DNA from: Carpediemonas membranifera
Lineage: Eukaryota > Fornicata
DNA: 64,000 nucleotides
Assembly (NCBI GenBank): GCA_019828565.1
Contig: JAHDYR010000003.1
Span: 186,001 to 250,000 of the forward strand
Direction: 5' to 3'
Below the pieces are notes generated by a model. The model saw only the letters and a program-made list of their open reading frames with translations. It ran no database searches and was not told the origin of the DNA. How positions within the stretch are numbered: the first letter of the stretch is position 1; each line of letters opens with the position of its first letter. The position numbers and the translations under genes are program-made. Positions 63,612 to 64,000 of this stretch are shown here, piece after piece.

Positions 63612-64000
63612 ATGGAAGACATGGACAGAACTTCTAGATTCACATTCAGCACGAACTTGCAGCGAACAACCTGGGAAGATTCTGTGAAAACTACAACTCG
63701 CCGTCTCGGAGCTGGTAACTTGCCTGCTATTGACCAGAATCTCATCGACACGGTCCTGAATGAGCTGGAGGGCAAAAGCGTCAATCGTAGCCTTACAGGT
63801 GCGCACAAGTATGCCATTTGGAGATATTCCACCAATGACTACTATGATATCAACCAACTGCTGAGATCTGACGCCGACATTGCTGCTTCGGAGTGGAACG
63901 CCATCATCCGCCACGCCAACCACGGTGTGAGAAATGTCACCTCTTCCGATCCGCACACCACCACTCTGTACCGGGGCCTCCAGATCGATCCGAACCTTGA
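63612..64000 (+). CDS. ADP-ribosyltransferase-like protein, 5' part
   Basis: ATG at 63612 (MEDMDRTSRFTFSTNLQ); open for 129 codons to the right edge. Residues ~70-125 read GAHKYAIWRYSTNDYYDINQ, then LLR, a helix, and TTLYRGLQIDPN. 'A...Y......IN..LR......LYRG' is the N-terminal half of R-S-E class mono-ADP-ribosyltransferases (ARTC/VIP2-like fold); the Arg of YRG is the first catalytic residue. The Ser-Thr-Ser and Glu motifs would lie past the edge, so activity cannot be judged. No signal peptide is seen at the start. In eukaryotes such proteins modify arginine or other residues. The partial view limits confidence. Confidence 0.6.
   Translation, partial: MEDMDRTSRFTFSTNLQRTTWEDSVKTTTRRLGAGNLPAIDQNLIDTVLNELEGKSVNRSLTGAHKYAIWRYSTNDYYDINQLLRSDADIAASEWNAIIRHANHGVRNVTSSDPHTTTLYRGLQIDPNL

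Overview
This window is nuclear DNA from a GC-rich, gene-dense, nearly intronless flagellated protist. I infer a free-living anaerobic metamonad (fornicate, Carpediemonas-like), but the sequence alone does not prove the taxon. The evidence is the set of eukaryote-only genes (RNF213/mysterin, eIF3c, MRG15, PMS2, and the flagellar genes IFT57, IFT121/WDR35, DNAAF6, SSNA1 and PPP2R3C), one very short GT-AG intron, AATAAA-like signals just after stop codons, and no bacterial operon structure.

Layout. 1-12071 (minus): the first ~4,020 codons of a giant RNF213-like AAA+ protein that runs off the left edge. A 399-residue intein sits inside the Walker A loop of its third AAA module. 12408-16067: a highly codon-biased M20/YgeY-type hydrolase and a HEPN-motif protein. 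16817-18166 (minus): a coiled-coil protein. 18215-26573: two nested Ty3/gypsy chromodomain retrotransposons with extremely small identical LTRs (96 and 82 bp), each with its own target-site duplication. 26605-26828: an internally deleted, right-end-containing piece of a Fanzor element. 27077-43278: structural, centrosomal and flagellar genes, namely a SAS-4-like G-box candidate, a giant coiled coil with near-identical 87-residue repeats, SSNA1, an FHA-BRCT protein with a 31-nt intron, DNAAF6, PPP2R3C, a 1272-residue coiled coil, a tiny histone-fold-like candidate, an unknown protein and a beta-trefoil candidate. 43688-46062 (minus): what first looks like empty DNA carries five spaced ORFs of 34-48 codons that resemble each other, a possible new family of tiny proteins.

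46156-57873: eIF3c, a RING protein with a YEATS-like C-terminus, MRG15, PMS2, a Slo-like potassium channel and IFT57. 57956-59683: a Fanzor (TnpB-like RNA-guided nuclease) element with 28-bp direct repeats, inserted between IFT57 and IFT121. 59708-63241: IFT121/WDR35. 63612-64000: the start of an ADP-ribosyltransferase-like gene that runs off the right edge.

Several products act in the same cell structure: intraflagellar transport (IFT57 in IFT-B, IFT121 in IFT-A), axonemal dynein preassembly (DNAAF6) and basal body/centriole biology (SSNA1, PPP2R3C and possibly the SAS-4-like protein). Most genes are in divergent or convergent pairs with 50-350 bp spacers. The most unusual items are the intein in an RNF213 P-loop, the tiny-protein array, the Fanzor element with its miniature derivative, and the nested mini-LTR retrotransposons.
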